A stretch of DNA of 47,435 nt. Origin: Leisingera sp. ANG-Vp. GTDB lineage: Bacteria > Pseudomonadota > Alphaproteobacteria > Rhodobacterales > Rhodobacteraceae. This document shows positions 26,661 to 33,919 of this stretch, one piece after another; position 1 is the first letter of the stretch; each line of letters opens with the position of its first letter. Location: NCBI RefSeq assembly GCF_000813725.1, contig NZ_JWLD01000085.1, positions 1 through 47,435 on the forward strand, given 5' to 3'. Below the pieces are notes generated by a model, which saw nothing but the letters and a program-made list of their open reading frames with translations, did no database searches and was not told the DNA's origin. Position numbers and translations under genes: made by a program.

Positions 26661-28094
26661 TCAGTTCCCCTTGCCGTTAAAGCTGGTGTCCTTGTAGGCC
26701 CGTTCCCCGTTTATCAGATCCTCGACCCAGATGCGAACCGGGGTGCTGTCTGTGTGCGACGGTGCCGAGCCCTTGGAGGAGACGATATAGACCCGCTGCA
26801 GCAGTGCCGTATCGGCAGGCACGTTGACTGAGTGGTAGACGGTGCCTTCCAGTTGCAGCCGCATCGCCGGGTCGCCTTTGATCGACAGTTTGAACACCCG
26901 GTCTTCGCCGTGCTTGTTGCGCAGGCGCACGTCATAAGTGTTGCGGATCGAGCCGTCGGACAGGGTCACATAGGTCGGGTTGCGTTCGGGCGCCACCGTC
27001 AGCTCGATGTCCGCGCGGATGAACAGGGCAAACAGCAGCCCGACGCCGACCAGCGACCACAGGCTGGTGTACATGATGGTGCGCGGCCGGAAGATGTGTT
27101 TCCAGACGTTCTTGGACGGTTTGCCCTCGCGCTCCGCCGCCTCATCCGAGGCCGCCATATAGTCGATCAGCCCGCGCGGCTTGCCGATCTTGGCCATCAC
27201 GTCGTCGCAGGCGTCGATGCACAGGGCGCAGGTGATGCATTCCATCTGCTGGCCGTCTCGGATGTCGATGCCCATCGGGCAGACGTTGACGCAGGCCATG
27301 CAATCGATGCAGTCGCCGTGCTGGGTGCCCGGCGCATCGGTTTTACGCGCCTTGCCGCGCGGCTCGCCCCGCCATTCGCGGTAGCCGACGGTCAGCGTGT
27401 CCTCATCCATCATCGCGGCCTGAATGCGCGGCCAGGGGCAGGCATAGATGCAGATCTGCTCGCGCGCGAAGCCGCCGAACAGGAAGGTGGTCGCCGTCAG
27501 CACCAGCATGGTGGAATAGGCGATGGGATGCGCGTTCAGCGTCACCAGGTCATAGGCCAGCGTCGGCGCGTCGGCAAAGTAGAACACCCAGGCGCCGCCG
27601 GTGGCGAGGCCGATCAGGAACCAGGCCACCCACTTGGTCATGCGCAGGCGCGCCTTGCGGAAGTCCATCTTCTTCTGCCGGTGCAGGCGCAGGCGCGCGT
27701 TGCGGTCGCCCTCGATCCAGCGCTCCACCAGGATGAACAGGTCGGTCCAGACGGTCTGCGGGCAGGCATAGCCGCACCAGACCCGGCCCAGCGCCGAGGT
27801 GAACAGGAACAGCCCCAGCCCCGCCATGATCAAGAGGCCCGCCACAAAGTAGAACTCATGCGGCCAGATTTCGATCCAGAAGAAATAGAACCGGCGCCCT
27901 GCCAGATCGAGCAGCACCGCCTGATCCGGCAGGCTGGGCCCGCGGTCCCAGCGGATCCAGGGGGTCAGGTAGTAGATCCCCAGCGTCACCGCCATGATGT
28001 ACCATTTCAGGTTCCGGAAGGGCCCGGACACGCGGCGCGGGAAGATCGGCTCCCTGGCGGCGTACAGGCTGGGGGCGGGTTCGGATTCGCTCAC
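26661..28094 (-). CDS. ccoG: CcoG/FixG/RdxA-type iron-sulfur cupric reductase for cbb3 assembly
   Basis: A 477-residue inner-membrane ferredoxin-like protein. Five hydrophobic segments flank two 4Fe-4S motifs, CIDCMACVNVCPMGI and CITCALCIDACD, and an early GYACPQTVW. A C-terminal Ig-like domain follows. CcoG reduces Cu(II) for delivery to cbb3 oxidase. The start is GTG (28094) with GGAGAGAG upstream. First gene of ccoGHIS, with an FNR box 61-74 bases ahead of the start. Confidence 0.95.
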   Translation of the reverse strand: MSESEPAPSLYAAREPIFPRRVSGPFRNLKWYIMAVTLGIYYLTPWIRWDRGPSLPDQAVLLDLAGRRFYFFWIEIWPHEFYFVAGLLIMAGLGLFLFTSALGRVWCGYACPQTVWTDLFILVERWIEGDRNARLRLHRQKKMDFRKARLRMTKWVAWFLIGLATGGAWVFYFADAPTLAYDLVTLNAHPIAYSTMLVLTATTFLFGGFAREQICIYACPWPRIQAAMMDEDTLTVGYREWRGEPRGKARKTDAPGTQHGDCIDCMACVNVCPMGIDIRDGQQMECITCALCIDACDDVMAKIGKPRGLIDYMAASDEAAEREGKPSKNVWKHIFRPRTIMYTSLWSLVGVGLLFALFIRADIELTVAPERNPTYVTLSDGSIRNTYDVRLRNKHGEDRVFKLSIKGDPAMRLQLEGTVYHSVNVPADTALLQRVYIVSSKGSAPSHTDSTPVRIWVEDLINGERAYKDTSFNGKGN

Positions 28095-28418
28095 GGACTC
28101 TCTCCGTCTTGTGGCTGTCTCGCGCCCTTGTCACAGAAGCGGCGGCCGGGAACTTTGACGTGGATCAAAAAGCGTATCACACAATCATGTTTTCCAGCCG
28201 GAGCCTCCGGCACCGGGCGGCAATGCGCCACTTATGCTGGCGCCGCCGGCGCCGCCAGAGGCAAGTTGCCGCGGTGGCAGCCGCTGCCAAAGGCACGGAA
28301 ACACCGGGGCGGTCACGCTTTGAACACAATTATAAATAGAATGCTAACGGTCTGCGCATCGCATTGCCGTTGCGCGCCTTCTGTTTTGCAATAAATCTGA
28401 TTGTTCAAAGGATACCCC
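28095..28418. other. Divergent control region between ccoG and the RTX-like gene
   Basis: No gene is supported in these 324 bases. The ccoG side holds the FNR box. The other side has an AT-rich patch (ACAATTATAAATAGAATG, about 28324-28341) that may carry the RTX gene promoter, and AAAGGA before its ATG. The GC-rich middle shows nothing recognisable. Confidence 0.6.
28155..28168. promoter_or_regulatory. FNR/FnrL box upstream of ccoG
   Basis: TTGACGTGGATCAA fits TTGAY-N4-ATCAA. Its centre is 67 bases before the ccoG GTG, leaving room for a class II activated promoter. Expected to be bound by FnrL (encoded at 40309) or a FixK-type relative under low oxygen. Confidence 0.82.
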
Positions 28419-29678
28419 ATGCCAATTGCCCAAGCACCGCAGGCTATTGCGCCATTGCTGGACCCTCTGGAAAAGCTGGCTCCCCTTGCCGCAGCCGGGC
28501 TGGTGCTGACCGGCACCGCAGGAGACGATTCGCTGACCGGCGGCAGCGGAGACGACCACATCACCGGTGGCGGCGGTGCCGATACGCTGGAAGGCGGCGA
28601 AGGCAACGATACGATCATCGCGGGCCCGGGCCAGCCGGTCCTGGTTGACGGCGGCGATGGGGATGACCACCTGACAGTGACAGACGTGACTGGCAGTTCT
28701 GGGTTCGCAGGCGTTTACGGCGGCGCCGGAAATGACACGATCGCCGCCAGCTTCACGGGCGGCAGCACGCTAATCGATCTGGAAATCCAGGGCGGCGCAG
28801 GGGATGACCTGATCCTTTTGTCAGGGCAGTTGCCGGGCCAACTCAAAATCGATGGCGGCCTCGGGCAGGACACGATCCGGCTTGGCAGTGACATTCAGCT
28901 GTCCAAATTCGAAGGCAGCTGGAACGGCTGGAATGAAGTCGAAGCTGATGTGTTCGATTTCAATGGCTTCATCATCAGGGGGTCAAGACAGGACGACTTT
29001 GTTTTCCTGGACTACACCACCGCAGAGAATCCAGGCGCAATCCGGCTGGGCGCGGGCGACGACACGATAAACGCCTCTGACACCGCTGACCTGATCTATG
29101 GCGGCAGCGGTGATGATGAGCTGAACGGCTACGGCAGCAATGACACCTTGCGCGGCGGCAGCGGCAACGACGATCTGTATGGCCTTACCGGCAACAACCA
29201 GTTGTCCGGCGGCCGCGGCGACGACCGCATCAACGGCGGCGATCAGGCGGACACTATCCATGGCGGTGACGGTCATGACATGGCCATTGGGCTGGAAGGC
29301 GACGATTTCATATTCGGCGGCCACGGCAGCGACTCGATGTGGGGAGGGGACGGCGACGACAGGATCGAGGGCGGCCGCGGCGGCGATCATCTGATTGGCG
29401 GCGCAGGCAACGACACCCTCATCGGCGGCGGCGGCAAGGATCGTTACGGCTTCGAGGACAACGGCGGCATAGATGTCATCGAGGATTTCAACCTGCATCT
29501 CCCGGGCGAGAAAATCTCCTTGCGGTGGGTGAGCCGGATCAAGGGCTTTGGCGATCTGATGGACAACCATGTCTCAGAGCGCGGCGGCCATACCGTAATC
29601 GACGATGGCGCCGGAACGGTGATCATCTTGCGCGGCATCAGCATGGATGACCTGAACCGGGGCGACTTTATGTTCTGA
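28419..29678 (+). CDS. RTX-like calcium-binding repeat protein
   Basis: A 419-residue acidic protein made mainly of hemolysin-type nonapeptides (GGxGxDxxx): one block from about residue 35 to 60, a divergent beta-helix centre, and a second long block of about ten repeats (for example GGSGDDELNG, GGSGNDDLYG, GGAGNDTLIG). The C-terminal tail ends GISMDDLNRGDFMF, like type I secretion signals. No enzymatic domain is seen. Probably exported by a TolC-dependent type I system encoded elsewhere and folded by Ca2+ outside. Convergent with the LysR gene. Confidence 0.88.
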   Translation: MPIAQAPQAIAPLLDPLEKLAPLAAAGLVLTGTAGDDSLTGGSGDDHITGGGGADTLEGGEGNDTIIAGPGQPVLVDGGDGDDHLTVTDVTGSSGFAGVYGGAGNDTIAASFTGGSTLIDLEIQGGAGDDLILLSGQLPGQLKIDGGLGQDTIRLGSDIQLSKFEGSWNGWNEVEADVFDFNGFIIRGSRQDDFVFLDYTTAENPGAIRLGAGDDTINASDTADLIYGGSGDDELNGYGSNDTLRGGSGNDDLYGLTGNNQLSGGRGDDRINGGDQADTIHGGDGHDMAIGLEGDDFIFGGHGSDSMWGGDGDDRIEGGRGGDHLIGGAGNDTLIGGGGKDRYGFEDNGGIDVIEDFNLHLPGEKISLRWVSRIKGFGDLMDNHVSERGGHTVIDDGAGTVIILRGISMDDLNRGDFMF

Positions 29679-29708
29679 ACTGCCGGCAGTGCGCGGGGTT
29701 CGTTCCGC

Positions 29709-30584
29709 CTAGCCGGCATCCCGCTCCCGCCGGAGCCAGGCAATGAATTTCCTGGCCTCCGGCCGCAGCACCCCCTGACGGGTGGCGATGTGGTAGCCGC
29801 GGCCGTCGGCCTCGTTGAACAGCTCCACCAGCCGCCCGCTGGCCAGGTCCGCCTCGACAAAGTGGCGCACTGTGACCGCCACCCCCTGCCCGGCATAGAC
29901 CGCCTGCATCAGCAGATTGCCCGGCATCTGCGTGCGCGGCCCGCGCAAAGCCTCCTGCACCCCGTGCATCTGCAGCCAGTGCGAGGCCTCGGAGGTGCCC
30001 AGCTCCTCCAGCCAGGGATAATCCAGCAGGTCCGCAGGCGAGGCCACCTGCCGCCCGTCCAGCAGCTCCGGCGCGGCGATCACCGCAATCGGCGAGGCCA
30101 GCAGCATCTCCGCCTCCAGCCCCGGCCAATTGCCGTTGCCGTAGCGCAGGGCGATGTCCACACCGCCCGGCTTCAGCTCGACAATGCCGCCAACGGGATC
30201 AAGCACCAGCTCAAACCCCGGGTTCTCTGCCTGGAACCCCGGCAGCCGCGGCATCAGCCAATGGGTGGCAAACATCGGCGTGCACGTGATGTGCAGGGGC
30301 CGCGCCGCACCGGCCTGGGAGATCTCCTGCAGCGCGGCCTGTATCGCCCCGAACCCCAGCTGCAGCGCCCGTGCCAGATGCGCGCCCTCTGCCGTCAGCG
30401 CCAGCGCCCGGCCGCTGCGGTCCAGCAGCGCCGTGCCCAGATGCCCCTCCAGCGCCCGCAGCTGCTGGCTGATGGCAGCATGGCTGACATTCAGCGCCGC
30501 GCCCGCCTGCACCACATTGCCGCTCTCCGCAAAGGCTGCAAAGGCCCTGAGAGCCGCCATCGGCGGCATGCTCATCCAATCCAT
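29709..30584 (-). CDS. LysR-family regulator (GcvA-like)
   Basis: A 291-residue LTTR: the N-terminal winged HTH PPMAALRAFAAFAESGNVVQAGAALNVSHAAISQQL (residues about 7-42, quoted in part as SHAAISQQLRALE) and a periplasmic-binding-protein-like effector domain (LHITCTPMFATHWLMPRL). It is of the GcvA/AmpR type by the spacing and the FAEAG-like helix. ATG 30584 has AGGA 8 bases upstream. Its start overlaps the dyad TATGTAA-N7-TTACATA, implying autoregulation and control of the divergent small genes. Confidence 0.92.
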   Translation of the reverse strand: MDWMSMPPMAALRAFAAFAESGNVVQAGAALNVSHAAISQQLRALEGHLGTALLDRSGRALALTAEGAHLARALQLGFGAIQAALQEISQAGAARPLHITCTPMFATHWLMPRLPGFQAENPGFELVLDPVGGIVELKPGGVDIALRYGNGNWPGLEAEMLLASPIAVIAAPELLDGRQVASPADLLDYPWLEELGTSEASHWLQMHGVQEALRGPRTQMPGNLLMQAVYAGQGVAVTVRHFVEADLASGRLVELFNEADGRGYHIATRQGVLRPEARKFIAWLRRERDAG

Positions 30585-30604
30585 ATGTAATTCCTACTTA
30601 CATA
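30584..30604. promoter_or_regulatory. LysR-type operator overlapping the regulator start
   Basis: Perfect inverted repeat TATGTAA (30584-30590) and TTACATA (30598-30604) around 7 bases, containing the T-N11-A pattern of LysR sites. It covers the regulator's start codon and lies 79 bases before the first small gene. Confidence 0.72.
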
Positions 30605-30682
30605 ATGCGATTTTTCCTGACTCGCAAATTCACAGCCGGAACGCAAGTATCGAGGCAGACGCCAAGATTGGAGGCCGAAGAA

Positions 30683-30844
30683 ATGTCAGGAGTTTTTGCA
30701 CGCTGCCTGTTCCTTGCAGCCCGGATCAACCCGCCCCGCTTCCGCGCGACACATACACCCGGACACAGCGGCAAATCCCGCTGGACGCCGCCGGATCACC
30801 GGGCGCGCCGCAAGACCACCGGCCCCGACAAGACCCAGTTTTAG
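30683..30844 (+). CDS. Small protein A, 53 residues (paralogue of the next gene)
   Basis: Starts MSGVFARCLFLAARINPPRF, then a basic hydrophilic tail rich in Arg, Lys, Thr and Pro. GGAGG lies 8 bases before the ATG. The next gene encodes a protein of exactly the same length that aligns without gaps at about 18 of 53 positions (G3, F5-A6-R7, F10, A12, R14-I15, P18-R19, K31, R33-W34 and others). The N-terminal third could be an amphipathic helix. The family is not recognised. Divergent from the LysR gene, probably its target. Confidence 0.7.
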   Translation: MSGVFARCLFLAARINPPRFRATHTPGHSGKSRWTPPDHRARRKTTGPDKTQF

Positions 30845-30869
30845 AAACCCCAAATAGGAGGCACTCGCA

Positions 30870-31031
30870 ATGTTAGGTATCTTTGCCCGCAGCATGTTCA
30901 CCGCAACCCGGATCACCGCCCCCCGAATCCCCGGGGAAAAATCCGCGCCCTCGGGACGCAAACACCGGTGGGCAGCGCCCGCCCACTGGCGCCGCAGCTG
31001 CAAGGACGGGCTGAACCAGGCCGGCTACTGA
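30870..31031 (+). CDS. Small protein B, 53 residues (paralogue of small protein A)
   Basis: Starts MLGIFARSMFTATRITAPRI; AGGAGG lies 8 bases before the ATG, and it follows gene A by 25 bases. It shares with A the pattern GxFARxxFxAxRIxxPR and a K-x-R-W motif at 31-34 followed by a basic stretch; the tail differs. One cysteine (C44). The strong RBS on both genes and ungapped similarity argue for real, translated, duplicated genes. Function unknown; small Arg-rich proteins can bind membranes or nucleic acid (inference). Confidence 0.72.
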   Translation: MLGIFARSMFTATRITAPRIPGEKSAPSGRKHRWAAPAHWRRSCKDGLNQAGY

Positions 31032-31060
31032 GCCCGGGAGATTTGGTATTTGCCAGGAAG

Positions 31061-31112
31061 AAAAAAGCGCCGGTTTTCCAGGAAACGCGCGAACAGATCG
31101 GAAAACCGGCGC
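31061..31112 (-). terminator. Strong intrinsic terminator, minus strand
   Basis: GCGCCGGTTTTCC (31067-31079) and its exact inverse GGAAAACCGGCGC (31100-31112) with a 20-base loop; reading leftward, six T follow. It points against the small-protein genes, ending a minus-strand transcript 30 bases from their last stop codon. Confidence 0.85.
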
Positions 31113-31192
31113 ATGACCCGCGCAGCCTGCACGTAGGCCTTGCGGGATGTCTTGCCGCCCAAAAGGGGAGGGCTAGGCAGCAATGCTTCTCA
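31061..31192 (-). ncRNA. Candidate small RNA with intrinsic terminator
   Basis: Minus-strand structure of about 130 nt. The 3' end is a classical terminator (13-bp perfect stem, 31067-31112, then six T). A hairpin near the 5' end (31153-31179) has stem TGCC..GCCC/GGGCGGCA and exposes the loop TCCCCTTTT, an anti-Shine-Dalgarno-like sequence seen in many alphaproteobacterial sRNAs. The proposed start at 31192 lies 41.5 bases from the FNR box centre with TAAACA as a possible -10. No minus-strand gene lies close upstream to need this terminator. Existence is inferred. Confidence 0.45.
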
Positions 31193-31226
31193 TCTGTGTG
31201 TTTACCCCCTGTGCGCGGGCAAGAAC

Positions 31227-31240
31227 TTGACACGGATCAA
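31227..31240. promoter_or_regulatory. FNR/FnrL box upstream of the DUF2270 gene
   Basis: TTGACACGGATCAA, centre 55 bases before the ATG at 31289. The symmetric site could also serve a minus-strand promoter starting near 31192. Confidence 0.8.
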
Positions 31241-31288
31241 ACCGGCACGGAAATTTGCCGGTTTCCTGCAAAAAACTACTCTCACTCT

Positions 31289-32002
31289 ATGGCCAAGGGA
31301 GAGAATGGAGAGAGACAGGCAGACGACCGCGCGCCGCTGTCCGCAGCTGAGATTGGCGCGCTGGCGCATTTGTACCGCGGCGAGGTCTACCGCAGCGTGA
31401 TGTGGCGCACCCGGCTCGACATTACCACCAACTGGGCGGTGGTGACGCTTGGGGTGGCGCTGTCGATCTCATTTTCCTCGCCCGAGGCCTCGCCGCTGCC
31501 GCTGATCCTGGTCGGCATCCTGATCATCTTCTTCCTGATGCTGGAGGCGCGGCGCTACCGGTTCTACAACGTGTTCCGCGCCCGCGCCCGCTGGCTCGAA
31601 AAGCACTTCTATGCGCCAATGCTGCACGACGGTGACCTGCATCTGGAAGAGAACTGGCAAAAGGTGCTGGCGCATGATTACGCCGCACCGGATTACCATA
31701 TCGGCATGCTGCAGTCGGTCGGACGGCGGATCAAGCGCAACTATCTTTGGGTGCTGCTGATCCAGTCTCTGGCTTATGCCGGCAAGATCGCGGTGCATCC
31801 GGCACCGATCGAAACCTTCGATCAGGCGCTGGCCCGGGCCGAAATCGGACCGCTGCCGGGCGCAGCGGTGATTGCCTGCGGTGTCCTCTATGTGATCAGC
31901 TGGAGCTGCATTGCCCTGTGGAGCAGCCGCTATGACCGCTACGGTCTGGGGATAAACGCGGAAACCGCAGGCATCCCAATCCTGCGCAGACCTGGCGAAT
32001 GA
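31289..32002 (+). CDS. DUF2270-family membrane protein
   Basis: A 237-residue inner-membrane protein matching DUF2270 as I recall it: hydrophilic N-terminus, LYRGEVYRSVMWRTRLD, two adjacent hydrophobic segments (NWAVVTLGVALSISF and LPLILVGILIIFFLML), the conserved EARRYRFYNVFRARARWLE, and a third near the C-terminus (AVIACGVLYVISWSCIALW). No catalytic motif. The only suitable ATG lacks a clear RBS. An FNR box upstream suggests low-oxygen induction, like the flanking cco genes. The biochemical role is unknown. Confidence 0.85.
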   Translation: MAKGENGERQADDRAPLSAAEIGALAHLYRGEVYRSVMWRTRLDITTNWAVVTLGVALSISFSSPEASPLPLILVGILIIFFLMLEARRYRFYNVFRARARWLEKHFYAPMLHDGDLHLEENWQKVLAHDYAAPDYHIGMLQSVGRRIKRNYLWVLLIQSLAYAGKIAVHPAPIETFDQALARAEIGPLPGAAVIACGVLYVISWSCIALWSSRYDRYGLGINAETAGIPILRRPGE

Positions 32003-32029
32003 CGCAGGCCTGCCCCGCGGCTGCGCGGC

Positions 32030-32848
32030 TCACCCGTCCTCGCGGCGGGCTACAAGGGTAAAGCTCATCGGCAATTGCGCCTCCTGGTTCTCATAAACAT
32101 CAAAACAGGTTTCCCGGTTGGAATGGGCATGCTCCTCGAAGCGGGAAACCTGCAGGCCTGCTCGGATCAGCGCCATGACGATACCGCTCAGCGTATGACT
32201 GTGCCAGTAAGACGGCGGCGCAGCTTGTTTTGCGCTGCCGTCATAGGTGATCGCCTGCTCTGCCACAAAGGGCCCGGTGCTGAAATAGGAATAAGCGGGC
32301 AGATGCGGGGTCTCCGATTCCGGTTCGAACATTTCCAGAAAGGGATGGGTTTCATAGATCACCAGCCGCCCGCCTGGCCGCAGCAGCCCGGCCACGGCCT
32401 GGAAGAACCGGCCCAGGTCCGGCATCCAGCCCAGCACGCCGATGGTGATCACTGCAAAGTCGAAATCGCGCCGGATGCCGTCCGGCAAAGCGTAAATGTC
32501 GGCGCACAGGAAGTCGCAGCTGGCTCCGGCAATGTCTTTCAGCAAAGCGGCCTGCTTGAGAAACTCCGCCGACTGATCAATACCCAGGCAGCGCTCAGCC
32601 CCGAAGGCGGCAAGAGACAGGGTTTCGCGCCCGTTGTTGCAGCCGACCTGCACACCGGACAGCCCTTGCAGCTCCAGCCCGTCCAGGGTCCGTGTCATAG
32701 TCGCGTCAAAGGTGGAAAACCCGGGCTTTGCAAACCCCTCAGCCAGTTCCTGCCACAGCGCATTGCCATGATGCAGCCGGGCCGAGGCGTCCCAGGCGGC
32801 GCGGTTGGCAGCCACTGCCATTTCAAGTTCAGCAGATTTTTCAGACAT
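32030..32848 (-). CDS. Class I SAM-dependent methyltransferase
   Basis: A 272-residue methyltransferase with motif I GVQVGCNNGRETLSLA (about 62-77; C-N-N replaces the common G-x-G core), acidic loop GIDQSAEFL, motif II FDFAVITIGVLGWM, and RPGGRLVIYETHPFLEMF. The target is small-molecule or unknown. GGAGAG precedes ATG 32848. It is convergent with the DUF2270 gene (27 bases) and 124 bases downstream of the mini-helicase gene. Confidence 0.85.
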   Translation of the reverse strand: MSEKSAELEMAVAANRAAWDASARLHHGNALWQELAEGFAKPGFSTFDATMTRTLDGLELQGLSGVQVGCNNGRETLSLAAFGAERCLGIDQSAEFLKQAALLKDIAGASCDFLCADIYALPDGIRRDFDFAVITIGVLGWMPDLGRFFQAVAGLLRPGGRLVIYETHPFLEMFEPESETPHLPAYSYFSTGPFVAEQAITYDGSAKQAAPPSYWHSHTLSGIVMALIRAGLQVSRFEEHAHSNRETCFDVYENQEAQLPMSFTLVARREDG

Positions 32849-32938
32849 AATACTCTCCAAAAATATCCGGCCACTCTCCGGCTGCTGCACGGGCCTGTCA
32901 AATACCTTTCAAGACGCCCTGCCCTGGTCCCGGAAGCA

Positions 32939-32958
32939 GGGCCGCCCGCGGGCGGCCC
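32939..32958. repeat. Perfect 20-bp palindrome between helicase-like and methyltransferase genes
   Basis: GGGCCGCCCGCGGGCGGCCC reads identically on both strands. It lies 14 bases past the helicase-like stop codon. A cruciform/transcript-end hairpin or binding site; no T-run. Confidence 0.6.
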
Positions 32959-32972
32959 CGGCCGGATGCCAG

Positions 32973-33683
32973 TCAGCCCGGTGTTGCCAGCCGGACGTCT
33001 CCGCCGTGCAGGAAACAGGCTTTGGAGAACAGCGACAGATCCAGCGGATTGGGCAGCCTCACGTCCGCCAGGCCCGGCATCTGCGCGCCGCCGTCATCAA
33101 AGGCACGGGTAATCTGCGAGATCAGCACAATCACCGCCCCGGAGCGCTGCGCAAAGGCGCTCAGGGCTTCAGCTTGCACCGCCAGTTCCGGCTTGCTGCG
33201 CTGCTGGTCCATGATCTGCAGGTAATCCACAACCGCAACAGTTCCGCTGCGCGTTCCGGCCAGCCGGGCAATGATGTGATCGGCGCAGATCCCCTCCGAA
33301 GCATCTACTGCGACTTGCGCGGTTTCCTCTGCCGTGCCGCCGAGACCGGAAAGCCGGGCGCGGGCCTGGGCTTCTGTGTACTCCAGCGTAAAGAATGCGG
33401 CAGACTGCCCAGCCCGCACGGTTTCAAGAAGCAGCTCGAGCCCCAGCAGGGTTTTGCCCTGGCCGGGCCGGGCTGCCAGCAGCACCAGGCCGCCAGGCGG
33501 CAGCTCGTTCAAAAGCCTGCCGGCCTTTGTTGCCGGAGCGGCAGCTGCGGCCAGATGGCTCCAGGTCTGGAACCCTTCCTTGCGGGCGATCCCGTCCAGC
33601 GCCGCATGCAGCGGCACGCCGGACTTGCGCGCCAGCTCCTTGGCCCGGCGTTTCAGGCGGAACACTGGGGATGACAATCTCAT
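32973..33683 (-). CDS. Stand-alone DnaB/RecA-like ATPase (mini helicase)
   Basis: A 236-residue protein holding only the DnaB C-terminal type RecA fold. A basic helical N-terminus (LKRRAKELARKSGVPLHAAL) and EGFQTWSHLAA come first; then Walker A ARPGQGKT (71-78), FTLEYTEAQARARL (99-112), Walker B VAVVDYLQIM (149-158) and ISQITRAFD as sensor. The DnaB N-terminal primase-binding domain and linker are absent. GAGGAGG precedes ATG 33683; an upstream ATG is unlikely. Role unknown; DNA binding is inferred from the basic N-terminus. Confidence 0.82.
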   Translation of the reverse strand: MRLSSPVFRLKRRAKELARKSGVPLHAALDGIARKEGFQTWSHLAAAAAPATKAGRLLNELPPGGLVLLAARPGQGKTLLGLELLLETVRAGQSAAFFTLEYTEAQARARLSGLGGTAEETAQVAVDASEGICADHIIARLAGTRSGTVAVVDYLQIMDQQRSKPELAVQAEALSAFAQRSGAVIVLISQITRAFDDGGAQMPGLADVRLPNPLDLSLFSKACFLHGGDVRLATPG

Positions 33684-33860
33684 GCGAGAACCTCCTCTAT
33701 CGGGCGGAAACCGCAATCCCTCCTGATGCGCTGCCCAACAAAAGCAGATTCATGATCAAAAGCCCCGCATGCCGTTTGCTTCCCCATCCGGGAGGGCGGA
33801 GGCCCGGGCCAGGCCTGTGCCTTATTGCTAAATCAGCCACTCCGGGTTCTCAAGCCGCGG

Positions 33861-33890
33861 AAAGGAAAAAGGGCCGCCAAACGGCAGCCC
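33861..33890 (-). terminator. Intrinsic terminator of ccoNOQP
   Basis: On the minus strand: GGGCTGCC-GTTT-GGCGGCCC (8-bp stem with one G-U pair), then TTTTTCC. Ends the oxidase operon about 30 bases past the ccoP stop codon. Confidence 0.88.
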
Positions 33891-33919
33891 CTCCTGTGTT
33901 CCAGTTGAACCGTTCCGGT

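Noticed and set aside
26832-28394. A 520-codon plus-strand frame
   Set aside because: Antisense to ccoG; no RBS and no domain.
29100-29440. Apparent short regular repeats suggesting a CRISPR array
   Set aside because: The periodicity is 27 bases, in frame, and codes for RTX nonapeptides; there are no conserved repeats with unique spacers.
31125-31230. Tiny plus-strand frame MLLICVFTPCARART preceded by GGAGGG as a leader peptide
   Set aside because: Only 15 codons, no attenuator structure toward the DUF2270 gene, and it lies upstream of the FNR-dependent promoter position.
30913-31233. A 106-codon minus-strand frame over the small-protein genes
   Set aside because: No RBS, Cys/Arg/Pro-rich translation, and it crosses the 13-bp terminator stem; the plus-strand genes have better start signals.
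33684-33860. A gene between the mini-ATPase and ccoP terminator
   Set aside because: Open frames there run through without RBS or conserved-looking sequence; treated as control region.
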